A stretch of DNA of 64,000 nucleotides from Saccharicrinis fermentans DSM 9555 = JCM 21142 (GCF_000517085.1 NZ_KI912107.1:8425-72424), one strand, 5' to 3'; positions 27,246 to 36,927 are shown, numbered from the stretch's first letter. Program-made: numbers and translations. The notes: a model not told the origin generated them from the letters alone.

Positions 27246-27932
27246 TTATATTTTAATTTTTCGGTTCAAGCCTATTTGAAAATCTTTACCAACCCGTGTT
27301 TCACCCAAACAGTACGAACATAAAGCCGTAGGCATTGAAAACCTCAACTTTAAATCTTTACTATTCTCCTGCTCCTTAGGTTGGAATATCTCTTTTGCCA
27401 AACGGTCGGCTCCTTGCCCTGTAATACCATTTATAAATAACACTTTTGCTTTTGGATTAACTTGTTGCACTTTAAAACGATACACTTCACGCTCTGCCTG
27501 AGAGACCAAATCACTTTTTGTTACAATGACTATATCGGCCAATTTCACCATTGGCCCGGTTTTTAAGGGGGTATTTATACCGCTTAAATTATCGAGTACG
27601 CAAATAGCGAGTATATTTTTCAGATGCGGAGCACAGCGATTACACAAACCCGCACTTTCAGTTATTAAATACGAAAATTGATTCTGCTCTGCCCATTGAA
27701 AGCACTCTTCAATGTTAGAAACAAAAAAATGGTCGGGACATAAGTTGCCAGCCAATGCAGTTTTTGCAGTAATACCACAGGCTGTATATTGCTCTTCATC
27801 TAAGGCACTCAAGCAATCAAATTTTATGACTCCACAGTTTGTTTTCATCCCCAATGCACTCTCAATAGTTTTTATAATTACCGATGTTTTACCCGATGAA
27901 GGTGGACCGGCAACTGTTATTAATTTAACCAT
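27246..27932 (-). CDS. P-loop GTPase of the HypB/UreG/CobW type with two CxxC motifs
   Basis: A 228-residue protein from MVKLITVAGPPSSGKTS; an upstream extension to 28007 would overlap remnants and is not favoured. It has Walker A GPPSSGKTS, switch-like ESAGLCNRCAPH, a base-recognition VTKSD, and the C-terminal sequence ALCSYCLGETRVGKDF. HypB and UreG are metallochaperone GTPases; the two Cys pairs (CNRC and CSYC) suggest a bound metal or Fe-S cluster. The ABC ATPase gene follows after 6 bp. Upstream, remnants of a solute-binding protein and a TonB receptor suggest that the original operon took up a metal or chelate that these two proteins processed. Confidence 0.7.
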   Translation of the reverse strand: MVKLITVAGPPSSGKTSVIIKTIESALGMKTNCGVIKFDCLSALDEEQYTACGITAKTALAGNLCPDHFFVSNIEECFQWAEQNQFSYLITESAGLCNRCAPHLKNILAICVLDNLSGINTPLKTGPMVKLADIVIVTKSDLVSQAEREVYRFKVQQVNPKAKVLFINGITGQGADRLAKEIFQPKEQENSKDLKLRFSMPTALCSYCLGETRVGKDFQIGLNRKIKI

Positions 27933-28020
27933 TCCTTTTGCTGTTCCTGTACTCCATCTTTCACTAACATAAATACTGGACTTGCAATGGCTCCTTCTTC
28001 TGGCCAAACCGTTTCCATAT
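27920..28020 (-). pseudogene. C-terminal scrap of a solute-binding protein
   Basis: In the frame that ends at 27920-27922, overlapping the GTPase start, the reading is METVWPEEGAIASPVF and MLVKDGVQEQQKEWLN. PEEGAIxSPxFMLVK is the kind of wording seen near the C terminus of periplasmic iron-type solute-binding proteins. It begins at the point where the TonB-receptor homology stops (about 28020), so a deletion appears to have joined the two. Too short for certainty. Confidence 0.45.
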
Positions 28021-28617
28021 TTGCACTTCTATTCTCTCAAGGTCATATATATTTATAGTATGTGTCATAAATCCAGAAGGGTAACTACTGAATCGCCGGG
28101 TATTATTCCGTAACACAAGCAAGCGTTTACCCGACATGCCCCGCAGAGTAAGTGGAGCCTGATAGCCAGACTTATTAGTAAAACCGGCTTTATTTTGTAA
28201 AACCTCGTTTATATTACGCGGTCTAAGTTGTTGTATCTCTGCTTTATCCGTTGTGAAAGCAGAAGCTACGCTTTTAATTTCTAGTTTTTGACTACTCTTC
28301 ACATACACTTCATCCATGACACTTACTTGTTCTTTTAAAACAAAACGTTTAGTAAGCTCTGGTTTACTAACTAAAAATGTATCTGTTTTAAAGCCAATGG
28401 CACTAATAACTATAGAAAGTGGAAATTCATATTCAGCCTGTAATTCAAGTCTCCCATTTATATCACAGCACGTACCTTTTCCTTGCCCTGCATAAACTGT
28501 AGCAAAAGATATTGGTTCACCTCTACCATTTACAACAGAACCGCTAAGCGCAATGTTTTGGCTGTAAACAATAGAGGTCACCAGTAAATATAAAATGAGA
28601 ATAACATTTCGTAACAT
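27964..28617 (-). pseudogene. TonB-dependent receptor, N-terminal fragment only
   Basis: 217 residues: signal peptide, a carboxypeptidase-like domain (ALSGSVVNGRGEPISFATVYA...GTCCDINGRLEL), and the first part of the plug (INEVLQNKAGFTNKSGYQAPLTLRGMSGKRLLVLRNN...INIYDLERIEV). It then loses homology at IEV, where receptors continue with xxGPxSxxYGxxAxGGxIN, and stops after 19 foreign residues. The whole 22-stranded barrel is absent, so it cannot work as a transporter. The junction leads into the solute-binding-protein scrap. Confidence 0.85.
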
Positions 28618-28633
28618 TTATTGCACGTCGATA

Positions 28634-28884
28634 TTATTCACTTATAACTTGCCACATAACAAGAGTTTGTTTAGAATAGGCGCATCTGGTTTAAATTCTT
28701 TAACCATAAATTTAGCGTAGCCTCCCTCGTAAGTTTTTACAAGATATACTGGCTGTTCATCCTCTTCTGTTGAACCATCAATAGTTAATTGCCAAATATG
28801 AGCCGATTTATAAAACACACAAAGGAATGAAAAGTAGTTTTTGTGTTTGTTATGAGCGAGTAATTGTAAAAAATAGCAAATAAA
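28634..28884 (-). pseudogene. Coding remnant upstream of the TonB fragment
   Basis: The 370-bp gap between the TonB fragment and the ABC-2 permease is not empty. One minus-strand frame is open from 28884 to 28645 without an ATG and reads, near its end, SAHIWQLTIDGSTEEDE and PVYLVKTYEGGYAKFMVKEF. Shortly before its stop a neighbouring frame reads KQTLVMWQVISE and stops at 28634, which looks like the true C terminus after a frameshift. The style resembles small HmuY-like surface lipoproteins that accompany TonB receptors, but I cannot name the family. Confidence 0.45.
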
Positions 28885-28987
28885 TTAATCTTTAATGATT
28901 AGTAGGTATGCAAAACAAAAAAGCCTATCCCCGAAATATATTGGTGATAAGCTTTTCGCAAAAAAAAACGTCTTATTTATTGATATG

Positions 28988-31900
28988 TTATGGCATTACT
29001 TTCTCAAATGCTTCAATTAACTCTAGTTTTTTATTGCTAGGATAATTGGTTTTTAATAATTCGTAAAAATTATTAAAAACCAATTTGTTAACATTGTTTT
29101 CAGCATTATATTTCAATAACAATCGAGAAAACTCAGAAATATTTATTTCATCAATAACTTTTAAAAGTTCCAACGCACCTTTATTTTCTTCCAGATAGTC
29201 AGCGCCGTCGGCATAAATAAGAGGAGGCTCTATATTTGATTCATTCCCTCTGTCTTTTTTGTAGCGATCTTCTTTTTTCTTAATATAAATCTGAAGCGTT
29301 TCTGCCCCAAATTTCTCGTTTACAAAGCTTAAAGCATAGGCTTCAGGTATTGCTTTAAGAAGCATATCTGCACCTTGCACATCGGCTACATCAACGTTCT
29401 GCTGTATCCATTGTGTAAATAATTCTCTGCACAATGTATAGTAGATATACGAGAGGTCTTTTTCTCTGCTACCATCGGCTGTCCAACAGTGTTTTTCGGA
29501 TATTGCAATTTGATTTGGAGATGCATAAAAATCATCATCATTATGAAATGGAATTTCTACAATAGTAAGTTGCGAATACGGGTAACTGCCAAGTTTGCTT
29601 TTTAAATATGTTATCCCTTCGTTTACCGCATCCGTCATAGTTTCCAGATTGTAAGTATGACGTTCGTCGTATAGTATATTCAGCTGAATATCATCTTGCA
29701 ATTTAGCATTACATGTTTCATAATTTGCCACCGCAATTTGCCAATTCATCAGGTAAGGCTGTTCCGTTTCATACACTTTGTATTCCTTATTATTAACCAT
29801 TTCTACTCCTTTGTAACTACCCGATGCTGTTACCTTTTGGGCATTACTACTTCTCACCCTTATGGTGGTATTGTGTCGTAAAGCAAAAGGAGAAAGTACA
29901 TTGTTTACTAAAGCGCTTCTATCATTCACAGTACTCATTCGCGATGTAAGTTTTTCTAAACCTTCATCAGAGCGATTTCTGTTCTGAGTCAGTTCTTTGT
30001 CTGAATTATATCCTATACGAGGGACAATATCTTCCTGCAAGAAACTTCCGTTGTAAACCAATGCTTCTTGTGGGTCAATGGAGCTAAATCCTTTATATTC
30101 GAGTGTGCATGTTCCTTTTAACAAAACGGTATCGTCCACGGCAATGCTTTGCTGTAAAGCATAAGCCAGTTGATTATGCTTTTCGTTAAACCACGCAGGA
30201 TTTAGGCTTTGAGATTGAAGCTGCAAGCTATGTAGCTGCACAAAATCTTTTAAGCTAAGGTGTAAACTATCAATGGGTGTATTTCCTTTATTAGTCAATA
30301 ACATATTAAAGGAATAGTCGGCTTTTCTAACATCGGGATTAACATCAATGGTGACATCAAGCCCGCAAACGTAAGGCTGATTCTGCGTTTCAATATATTT
30401 AAACAGCGTTTCGTATTCGGCATCTTCGGCATCTTGTTGTGCATCTGTTTTAAAATTTCCCATATCATGGTCGTTTGCAACAACAAAATTCTGGAAATAA
30501 AAGAACACTGCTAACATGCCCACAGCAGAAAACTTACCTATAATATGCAGCTGTGGTTTTTTTAATGAAAACTTACTAGCCAGAGATTGAATACTACCTC
30601 TGTTCCAAAACCATATTCCTGTCAGCAAGAATGCGATACTTAGAGCACCCCACATTAAAGCATACCAAACTCCTGCTCTTCCAAAAATCCCATAAGCTGC
30701 CATTTCAGAATAATCTTCAATTCCCGGCGTAAACGGAAATGCAAAACGCAATTGTTCAATAACACCAATATCAGCCATTACAATAATAAACAGTAAAATG
30801 GCTACTGTAATAATATGAGCAACAAATCGTTGAGAAAAAATGGATCCTACAAAGAAAGCGAGTGCTATGACCATCATATAATTTAACCACCCCATGTGAT
30901 GGGAGAACAAATCGGTAAAATATACGCCCAATTCAAAATCAGTATAACCTTGCAACAGTTGAGTCAAAATACCTGGAATAAATAGAGCCAAAGAAAATAA
31001 CAGAGCCACACCTGCCATAGCGATATACTTACTCATATAAGTTACCCAAGTAGGCACAGGTAGTGTATCTGTTATTTGCCACATTTGCGTACTGCGTTCT
31101 TTAAAAAGCAATTCACCTGCAAAAACAGCAAGAATAAGAAAAATAAAAACCCCATTAGGCAAGCGGGTATAGGTCATTGCTGATGTAATAGACAGTGTAT
31201 CGGTATGGATATAATACTCGGCATTCCATATCATATTGTATCCAAAAAACATAAAAACCAAAAGGCCAAATATTATTTTAAAACCTGTAGGTCGCACTGT
31301 ATTTTTAAATTCCAGAAAACTTAGTCTTATGAGTTTTTTTACATCTTCCCATATACCAAATACTTTATTTGTTACAACATTAACTTCTTTTAAAATAGGA
31401 GCCTCAGAACCTTTCTCAATAGTTGTTTTTTTATTCACTTTCTTAGTTAAAAAATAGCTAAAGCTAAATTTCTGTGTTGCTGCAGTTACTAATATTCCTG
31501 ATAGAGCTAACCATATAGCTCTATTAATCCAATAAATGGTATCGAGTTGAAAATACCCGTAATTTTTCTGTGCTATTGACATACCATCAATGGTATCTCG
31601 TGTATGTGTAAAGCAAAAAGGATCTATCAGATAGATAAGGTTTAAAAAAGTAGTGTTTTCGCGAGTGCTTTCTGCAACTAAAAAGAGCATAGTGAGCATA
31701 AAAATACCCATATAACTGGCTGCCATTGTTCTAAAAAACACAACAAGGCTCAATGCAACTGCTGTTAAGATAAACATATTGGGCACAGAGAAAATTAAGA
31801 AACCATGGAGGATTTGCCCCCAGGGAATTGGCCCAAATTTATCAGCTTCGGCTATGCCAGTATATTGCATAACAGCAAATCCTATGGCAAACGCTAAACA

Positions 31901-32242
31901 TATCGAAAGATTTACAATATATGCAGCGATAAACTTTCCTAAAAACCATGTTTTATCTGACACCGGATAACTATATAAGGTTTCGGCAGTTTTAAACTCA
32001 ATATCCTTAAATAAAGCCGTTCCGGTAATTACTGCAATGGCAATAATCATAAGCATTCCACCACCAGCAAGCGATTGGTAAATTATGCCTGCGGCATTGA
32101 AATTAATCGCATCATTAATATAATAATCGAATGAACCTTTTACATACCATATTGCCTGAAATATCATCATCAGCATGAAAATATAGGTCATGCTTTTTGA
32201 AAAACGATATTTCAATTCAAATCCTATTATTTTACCTAACAT
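28988..32242 (-). CDS. ABC-2 permease fused to a degenerate M1-peptidase domain
   Basis: A 1,084-residue protein. The first 580 residues hold two ABC-2 permease units (LFKDIEFKTAETLYSYPVSDKTWFLGKFIAAY; LFKERSTQMWQITDTLPVPTWVTYMSKYIAM), with helices near 20, 60, 110, 145, 175, 240, 315, 360, 405, 450, 480 and 530. The remaining 490 residues follow the M1 aminopeptidase layout, an N-terminal beta region and a helical end. Where M1 enzymes have HExxH in VVAHELAHQW, this protein reads LCRELFTQW, so both zinc histidines are lost. The fold may have been kept for binding instead of cleavage. Its ATPase gene lies upstream, overlapping by 7 bp. It may couple to the TonB/DUF4374 genes in the same run. 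Confidence 0.85.
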   Translation of the reverse strand: MLGKIIGFELKYRFSKSMTYIFMLMMIFQAIWYVKGSFDYYINDAINFNAAGIIYQSLAGGGMLMIIAIAVITGTALFKDIEFKTAETLYSYPVSDKTWFLGKFIAAYIVNLSICLAFAIGFAVMQYTGIAEADKFGPIPWGQILHGFLIFSVPNMFILTAVALSLVVFFRTMAASYMGIFMLTMLFLVAESTRENTTFLNLIYLIDPFCFTHTRDTIDGMSIAQKNYGYFQLDTIYWINRAIWLALSGILVTAATQKFSFSYFLTKKVNKKTTIEKGSEAPILKEVNVVTNKVFGIWEDVKKLIRLSFLEFKNTVRPTGFKIIFGLLVFMFFGYNMIWNAEYYIHTDTLSITSAMTYTRLPNGVFIFLILAVFAGELLFKERSTQMWQITDTLPVPTWVTYMSKYIAMAGVALLFSLALFIPGILTQLLQGYTDFELGVYFTDLFSHHMGWLNYMMVIALAFFVGSIFSQRFVAHIITVAILLFIIVMADIGVIEQLRFAFPFTPGIEDYSEMAAYGIFGRAGVWYALMWGALSIAFLLTGIWFWNRGSIQSLASKFSLKKPQLHIIGKFSAVGMLAVFFYFQNFVVANDHDMGNFKTDAQQDAEDAEYETLFKYIETQNQPYVCGLDVTIDVNPDVRKADYSFNMLLTNKGNTPIDSLHLSLKDFVQLHSLQLQSQSLNPAWFNEKHNQLAYALQQSIAVDDTVLLKGTCTLEYKGFSSIDPQEALVYNGSFLQEDIVPRIGYNSDKELTQNRNRSDEGLEKLTSRMSTVNDRSALVNNVLSPFALRHNTTIRVRSSNAQKVTASGSYKGVEMVNNKEYKVYETEQPYLMNWQIAVANYETCNAKLQDDIQLNILYDERHTYNLETMTDAVNEGITYLKSKLGSYPYSQLTIVEIPFHNDDDFYASPNQIAISEKHCWTADGSREKDLSYIYYTLCRELFTQWIQQNVDVADVQGADMLLKAIPEAYALSFVNEKFGAETLQIYIKKKEDRYKKDRGNESNIEPPLIYADGADYLEENKGALELLKVIDEINISEFSRLLLKYNAENNVNKLVFNNFYELLKTNYPSNKKLELIEAFEKVMP

Positions 32243-33126
32243 AACTCTGCTGTTTTTTTCTGATTAAACAATAGGTTAAAGTAGCTATCCTCCAGATTTG
32301 GTGTTTTAACCGTAAAACCATTACCGGGTTCGGTCTCTGAGAAAATAGTAATATGCATTTTCCCCAAATGGAAGTTTTGAGATATGACATTGAATTGTTG
32401 ACTGTATTTTTCAACCTCGTTTTTGGCTATTTCTTTTTCGAAGACTTTACCTTGCAACTGATTTTCAATCTCTGTCGGTTTTCCAGTAATAAGTACTTCA
32501 CCTTCACCAATAATTGCCATTTGATTACAAAGCGTACTCACATCTTCTACAATGTGGGTTGAAAGAATAACAATGGTGTTTTCTCCAATTTCAGAAAGTA
32601 GGTTGTAAAAGCGATTGCGCTCCATAGGGTCGAGTCCAGCGGTAGGTTCATCCACAATAATAAGTTCCGGATTTCCGATAAGTGCCTGTGCAATGCCAAA
32701 ACGTTGTTTCATTCCTCCCGAATAGGAGTTCAATCGTTTTTTTCGCACATCGTACAAGTTGGTTTTATTCAAAAGATACTGTACAAGTTCTTTACGTTCT
32801 CCTTTTGATACAACCCCTTTCATATCGGCGAGGTGCATCAAGAGCTCTTCTGCATTTACGGTAGGATATACCCCAAACTCTTGCGGAAGATAGCCGAGTA
32901 CCTTTCGTAATTCGTTGGGCTGTTTAAAAACATTAATACTATTGAATGTAATACTTCCGCTATCGGCATCCTGCAAAGTGGCAATGGTGCGCATTAAAGT
33001 TGATTTTCCGGCACCATTTTGCCCAAGTAAACCATACATACCCTTTCCAATTTCAAGGTTTACATTTTTCAGTGCTTGCACGCCATTTTCGTAAGTTTTT
33101 GAAAGGTTTTTTATAGTAAGTTTCAT
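32236..33126 (-). CDS. ABC transporter ATP-binding protein for the ABC-2/M1-like permease
   Basis: A 296-residue ATPase with Walker A GQNGAGKST, Q-loop YLPQEFGV, signature YSGGMKQR, Walker B LIIVDEPTAGLDP and switch His in ILSTHIVED. The C-terminal 70 residues are the usual regulatory extension of ABC-2 ATPases. Its last codons overlap the permease start by 7 bp (32236-32242), so translation is coupled. It sits 68 bp after the DUF4374 lipoprotein gene. Confidence 0.93.
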   Translation of the reverse strand: MKLTIKNLSKTYENGVQALKNVNLEIGKGMYGLLGQNGAGKSTLMRTIATLQDADSGSITFNSINVFKQPNELRKVLGYLPQEFGVYPTVNAEELLMHLADMKGVVSKGERKELVQYLLNKTNLYDVRKKRLNSYSGGMKQRFGIAQALIGNPELIIVDEPTAGLDPMERNRFYNLLSEIGENTIVILSTHIVEDVSTLCNQMAIIGEGEVLITGKPTEIENQLQGKVFEKEIAKNEVEKYSQQFNVISQNFHLGKMHITIFSETEPGNGFTVKTPNLEDSYFNLLFNQKKTAELC

Positions 33127-33194
33127 CTTAGTTAAAATTTATTATAAATGGAAGAAGAAGAAGTAGTAGTGGTACTGCCCCTGCTACTTTTTTC

Positions 33195-34487
33195 TTAATC
33201 TAGTTTTGTAATGATAGGAGCACCTACGGTCGAAAATAATTTCTCAGTTTCAAGTGTAGATATATTCGTTTTCATAATATAATTTTCATCAGCAGTAACC
33301 ATAGGAATATACGCATAGCCATCTTCCATAAGCGTAAAGCTGGCAGCAGCTCCTTTTGTATATACATCGCTTACCAATGTTGCTGTTTGAGCCGATAAAT
33401 CAAACTGATACCATTGATGCAATGGGTCAGTATAATATGACCAAGCATTATCAGGATCAATTTTATTCGGATCCATTGAAGCAGCAAATAGTTTTGTGCC
33501 TCCTGCATACTCAAATCCCATTACAGCGTGATATGCTCCACCTGATGCAGCTTCCATATCGAAGTAATAGCTGTCATCAAATTCTGTCTCCCCATCTTTA
33601 ATGCGAAGTGCACAAGCAGGTAAACCTGAAATTGATTCATACATTCCCCACATATTATGACACAACATATAAATATCATTATTATCATCAAGTATCATAA
33701 ACGAAGATCCATATCCACAAGCCCAAGCACCGGTATATGAGCCCCTATCATCAACAATTTCTTTTACTACAGCATCAGCATTACCTGTTGAGTTGTAGTC
33801 TACCTTATCAAGGTCTACAACAATAATTCTACAATCATTAAATACAGGAGTCCAATCTCCGGCACCCGAGGTACAATAATATACAGCAACATACATGTAA
33901 TTATCTCTAATAATAATTTCGGATGGCGACTGCATACCTACGGATGCGTTATCTGTAGGGAAACCGGTTATCGAATCTAGTTTTGAGTATGCCGATAGGT
34001 CAATACTTCCTGTACGTGTCATTGTACTAGGATTAAAAATTGCCACTTTAAAATCATTTGGCCCGCCAGTAAAGGCAACCTCATCATTTAAATAGGTAAT
34101 ATTACACTGATACCCTAAGTCAGAAAAGTCAATAGATCCTGTTTGCGTTAAATACCCAGATTCATCAACATCCCATTTTTCCAGTGTGTATGCTTGATAC
34201 TTATTATAATACATACTTCCTCCATAAGGGAAAATGGCAGGGCCATATAGTGCACCTATCTCAACAGCAGTGCTATTGTCATAACTAATACCTGCACTAG
34301 CAAGATCTAATACCTGAGCATAAGAAGCAGTGCTCATCATATCAGCACTTGTTACGAAAGTTGATAATACATAATCTCCGTTCGATGCATCCAGAATTTC
34401 ATCATCATCATTACAAGATGAAAGAAAAGCCAAAGCAGCTAAGGCTACTATCAATAGTCTATTGAAATACTTGTTTGTTAACTTCAT
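33195..34487 (-). CDS. DUF4374 lipoprotein, XusB-like siderophore-binding candidate
   Basis: A 430-residue lipoprotein with lipobox LAFLSSC followed by Asn-Asp-Asp-Asp-Glu, an acidic stretch that favours export to the cell surface. The body is a repeating beta-propeller with aromatic- and Gly-rich strands (YVLSTFVTSADMMSTASY, IFPYGGSMYYNKYQAYTLEKWDVDESG, GAWACGYGSSFMILDDNNDIYMLCHN), matching DUF4374. As I recall, the Bacteroides thetaiotaomicron XusB protein, which binds foreign siderophores, belongs to this family and is encoded with the TonB receptor XusA, as here (gap 25 bp). No PepSY (XusC-like) gene is seen. Iron-siderophore binding is inference from family and context. Confidence 0.8.
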   Translation of the reverse strand: MKLTNKYFNRLLIVALAALAFLSSCNDDDEILDASNGDYVLSTFVTSADMMSTASYAQVLDLASAGISYDNSTAVEIGALYGPAIFPYGGSMYYNKYQAYTLEKWDVDESGYLTQTGSIDFSDLGYQCNITYLNDEVAFTGGPNDFKVAIFNPSTMTRTGSIDLSAYSKLDSITGFPTDNASVGMQSPSEIIIRDNYMYVAVYYCTSGAGDWTPVFNDCRIIVVDLDKVDYNSTGNADAVVKEIVDDRGSYTGAWACGYGSSFMILDDNNDIYMLCHNMWGMYESISGLPACALRIKDGETEFDDSYYFDMEAASGGAYHAVMGFEYAGGTKLFAASMDPNKIDPDNAWSYYTDPLHQWYQFDLSAQTATLVSDVYTKGAAASFTLMEDGYAYIPMVTADENYIMKTNISTLETEKLFSTVGAPIITKLD

Positions 34488-34512
34488 AATTTGTTAGTTT
34501 TAGAATTATTTA

Positions 34513-36897
34513 TTACTTACTTATAAAAAATCTGATTTTGGTAGCATAAGACCTGCCTGGTTTTTGAACCATATAATTGTCATAGACTTTTTCGTCGGTA
34601 ATATTTTTGGTTTCAAGGCTAAAGCTTAGCCTGTTATTGAGGGTTGTATATGATATTCCTGCATTATGCACTACTTGTTGAGGAATTGTTGCTTTGGTAC
34701 TTGTAATTCCGTCAATTTCCCACGAGAGGAAAAAATCATGCACATAATTACAGGTATAGAAAATGTTTATTTTATCAGATTTAGTTATATGCCAGGGAAG
34801 CATATAACTAAATCCGGCATTCCCGAATAACCATGGAATATTAGGGACATTAGCTCCAATATATCTTTCTTCAATGTCTCCATTATCATCAACATCTTTT
34901 AGTATAATGTCTTGCCAGGTTAGGTTTGCATAAAGATTCATGTTTTGTAGCGGGCTTACTTTAAGTTCTCCTTCAAATCCTATTGTCTGAGTTTCCAGTA
35001 AGTTCATATAGGTTGATTTCCATGCATTCAGGGAATTCAGGAATATAAGGTTTGAGGTATTTCTGAAAAAACTGTTAATATTAAACGTTAGCTTAGATTT
35101 TAAGCATTTGAAACGAAGTCCGAGGTCTAAATTTTGACTTTCCTCGGGTTCAAGTTCAGCGTTTGGGAACACGGAAATAAAGTCACCAAATAATTCATCT
35201 TTATCTGGCATGCGATATGTATGTTCGAAACTAAGTGTAGAATTTAAAAATGGGAATAACAGAATTTTTATGGCATCGCCATACCCCCAGCGCTGATAAG
35301 AATTATTGTTATAGCCAGTAATATTAATTGTTTCGTCTAATGCTACAACTTCAGCATTCCCTGCAAAGAATTTTCCTGAAAGTATATTTGTTATTTTATC
35401 TCCCCAAAATTTACTTTCAAGGGCTATGCCATTGTAAAACTTATTTAAAGATTGTGGGTTGCTCAATATATCGGCACCAAAAGAAGCAATTCCTCGTTCA
35501 TCATGTCCGTTTATATCGCTTCTGGTATATAGAGACGTTAGACTTAACTTGTGTGTTTTATCTAAAAGGTACGATAAGTTAAAACGTATAAAACTATTAC
35601 TAATATATTGCACAGGGTTACGCCCATCAACGTAGTATCCACTTTCGCCAGGACTGGATGAAACATATTTTTCTAGCCCATCTACAGCCCCCCAATAGTA
35701 AGTTTTAGCAGTTGTATCAATAAAACAGGTATTGATATAACTATAGCCCGCGTTAAATATGGCATTTAGCTTTTTGTTTAACATCTGGCTCTTTTTCCAT
35801 TTTAGCTCTACATTTAAGTTTGATTCTTCTGAAAATGCTTCACCCCAGGGACGCTCAGTTGTCATACCATGCTGCCATTCTTTATTTATCTGTGAAGCTG
35901 TTAAATCTAGTCGCAATAAATCGGCCCAATTAGCATACCTTAAACCAAGACTAACCTTCCCTGAATAAGCGATATAGGCATCATTAAACCTACGGACACT
36001 ACCTGTGGTGGTATTATTGAGTTCATCTACGCGAATTGTTACATCATCCATTCGGTAATCGTTATCAGAATGATTGTAAAAACCGCTTATACCCACAAAA
36101 GCGTTATTTTTATCACCAAAATATTTCCGTGAATTGAGACTTGCCTGATACGTGCCAAATGAACCCATTCCTGCAGATATATCGAGATAATCTTTCTTTA
36201 CATTACGGGTAACCAGATTGAGTATTCCTCCAAGCGCATCAGAACCGAATTTTGTTGGTATCACACCTTTGTAAACTTCAATGTGGTCAATCATATTTAC
36301 AGGAAGATTATTTATTGCCACTCCATTACCCAATAAATCGGCAGGTATATCGTCAACAAATATTCGTATGCCCTTGCCACTAATGCCGTTGAGCATAATG
36401 TTTACATTGCTGCCCAAGCCCCCATCTTCGCGCACCCGTACGCCTGAAATCTGATTTACAAGTCCGGTTACCGGTTGCGATTGTACTTGTAGGGGTTTAG
36501 CGTCGAGCACACTAACTTGAAATGGTTGTTCTCTTGTTTGACTTATTTTACCTTTTGCCGCTACCTGTACTTCACCTATCTGCATAACTGATTCTGTCAA
36601 CTTAACATCAAGTACATTGTTTTTTTGATTACACACAATTGACTTTTCAAGACTTTCATAGCCTATCGATGAAAATACTACGGTATATTTACCCGTAGCG
36701 ACAGAAAAATTGTACCTGCCATTATTATCGGTTATCGTTCCCTTTTGTAGCTCTTTTATAATTACATTCTCACCGATAACAGGCTCGTTGGTTTTAGCAT
36801 TGATTACAGTACCTGAAAGTATATTTTGTGCCAAGATATTATCCCCAAAAAGCAACAATAATAATGTAATGACTAAATGTGTTTTATTTATCTGCAT
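34513..36897 (-). CDS. TonB-dependent receptor, siderophore-type (XusA-like)
   Basis: A 794-residue outer-membrane receptor from MQINKTHLVITLLLLLFGDNILAQ (signal peptide); the longer frame from 36993 crosses the promoter and operator and is rejected. It has a carboxypeptidase-like domain (LSGTVINAKTNEPVIGENV...TDNNGRYNFS), a plug (QPVTGLVNQISGVRVREDGGLGSNVNIMLNGISGKGIRIFVDDIP...IDHIEVYKGVIPTKFGSDALGGILNLVT) and a barrel ending in KIRFFISK. It lacks a SusD partner and is followed by the DUF4374 lipoprotein, the XusA/XusB order. It should import an iron chelate, heme or cofactor with TonB energy. A GAACA-N-TGTTC site lies 31-41 bp before its start. Confidence 0.88.
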   Translation of the reverse strand: MQINKTHLVITLLLLLFGDNILAQNILSGTVINAKTNEPVIGENVIIKELQKGTITDNNGRYNFSVATGKYTVVFSSIGYESLEKSIVCNQKNNVLDVKLTESVMQIGEVQVAAKGKISQTREQPFQVSVLDAKPLQVQSQPVTGLVNQISGVRVREDGGLGSNVNIMLNGISGKGIRIFVDDIPADLLGNGVAINNLPVNMIDHIEVYKGVIPTKFGSDALGGILNLVTRNVKKDYLDISAGMGSFGTYQASLNSRKYFGDKNNAFVGISGFYNHSDNDYRMDDVTIRVDELNNTTTGSVRRFNDAYIAYSGKVSLGLRYANWADLLRLDLTASQINKEWQHGMTTERPWGEAFSEESNLNVELKWKKSQMLNKKLNAIFNAGYSYINTCFIDTTAKTYYWGAVDGLEKYVSSSPGESGYYVDGRNPVQYISNSFIRFNLSYLLDKTHKLSLTSLYTRSDINGHDERGIASFGADILSNPQSLNKFYNGIALESKFWGDKITNILSGKFFAGNAEVVALDETINITGYNNNSYQRWGYGDAIKILLFPFLNSTLSFEHTYRMPDKDELFGDFISVFPNAELEPEESQNLDLGLRFKCLKSKLTFNINSFFRNTSNLIFLNSLNAWKSTYMNLLETQTIGFEGELKVSPLQNMNLYANLTWQDIILKDVDDNGDIEERYIGANVPNIPWLFGNAGFSYMLPWHITKSDKINIFYTCNYVHDFFLSWEIDGITSTKATIPQQVVHNAGISYTTLNNRLSFSLETKNITDEKVYDNYMVQKPGRSYATKIRFFISK

Positions 36898-36927
36898 TAA
36901 CTTCTTTTTTTTGACAAAAACAATAAC

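Noticed and set aside
33140..33185. AAGTAG...CTACTT hairpin as terminator between the DUF4374 and ABC genes
   Set aside because: The T-run lies on the plus-strand side, opposite to transcription, and the stem is in GAA/GTA low-complexity sequence.
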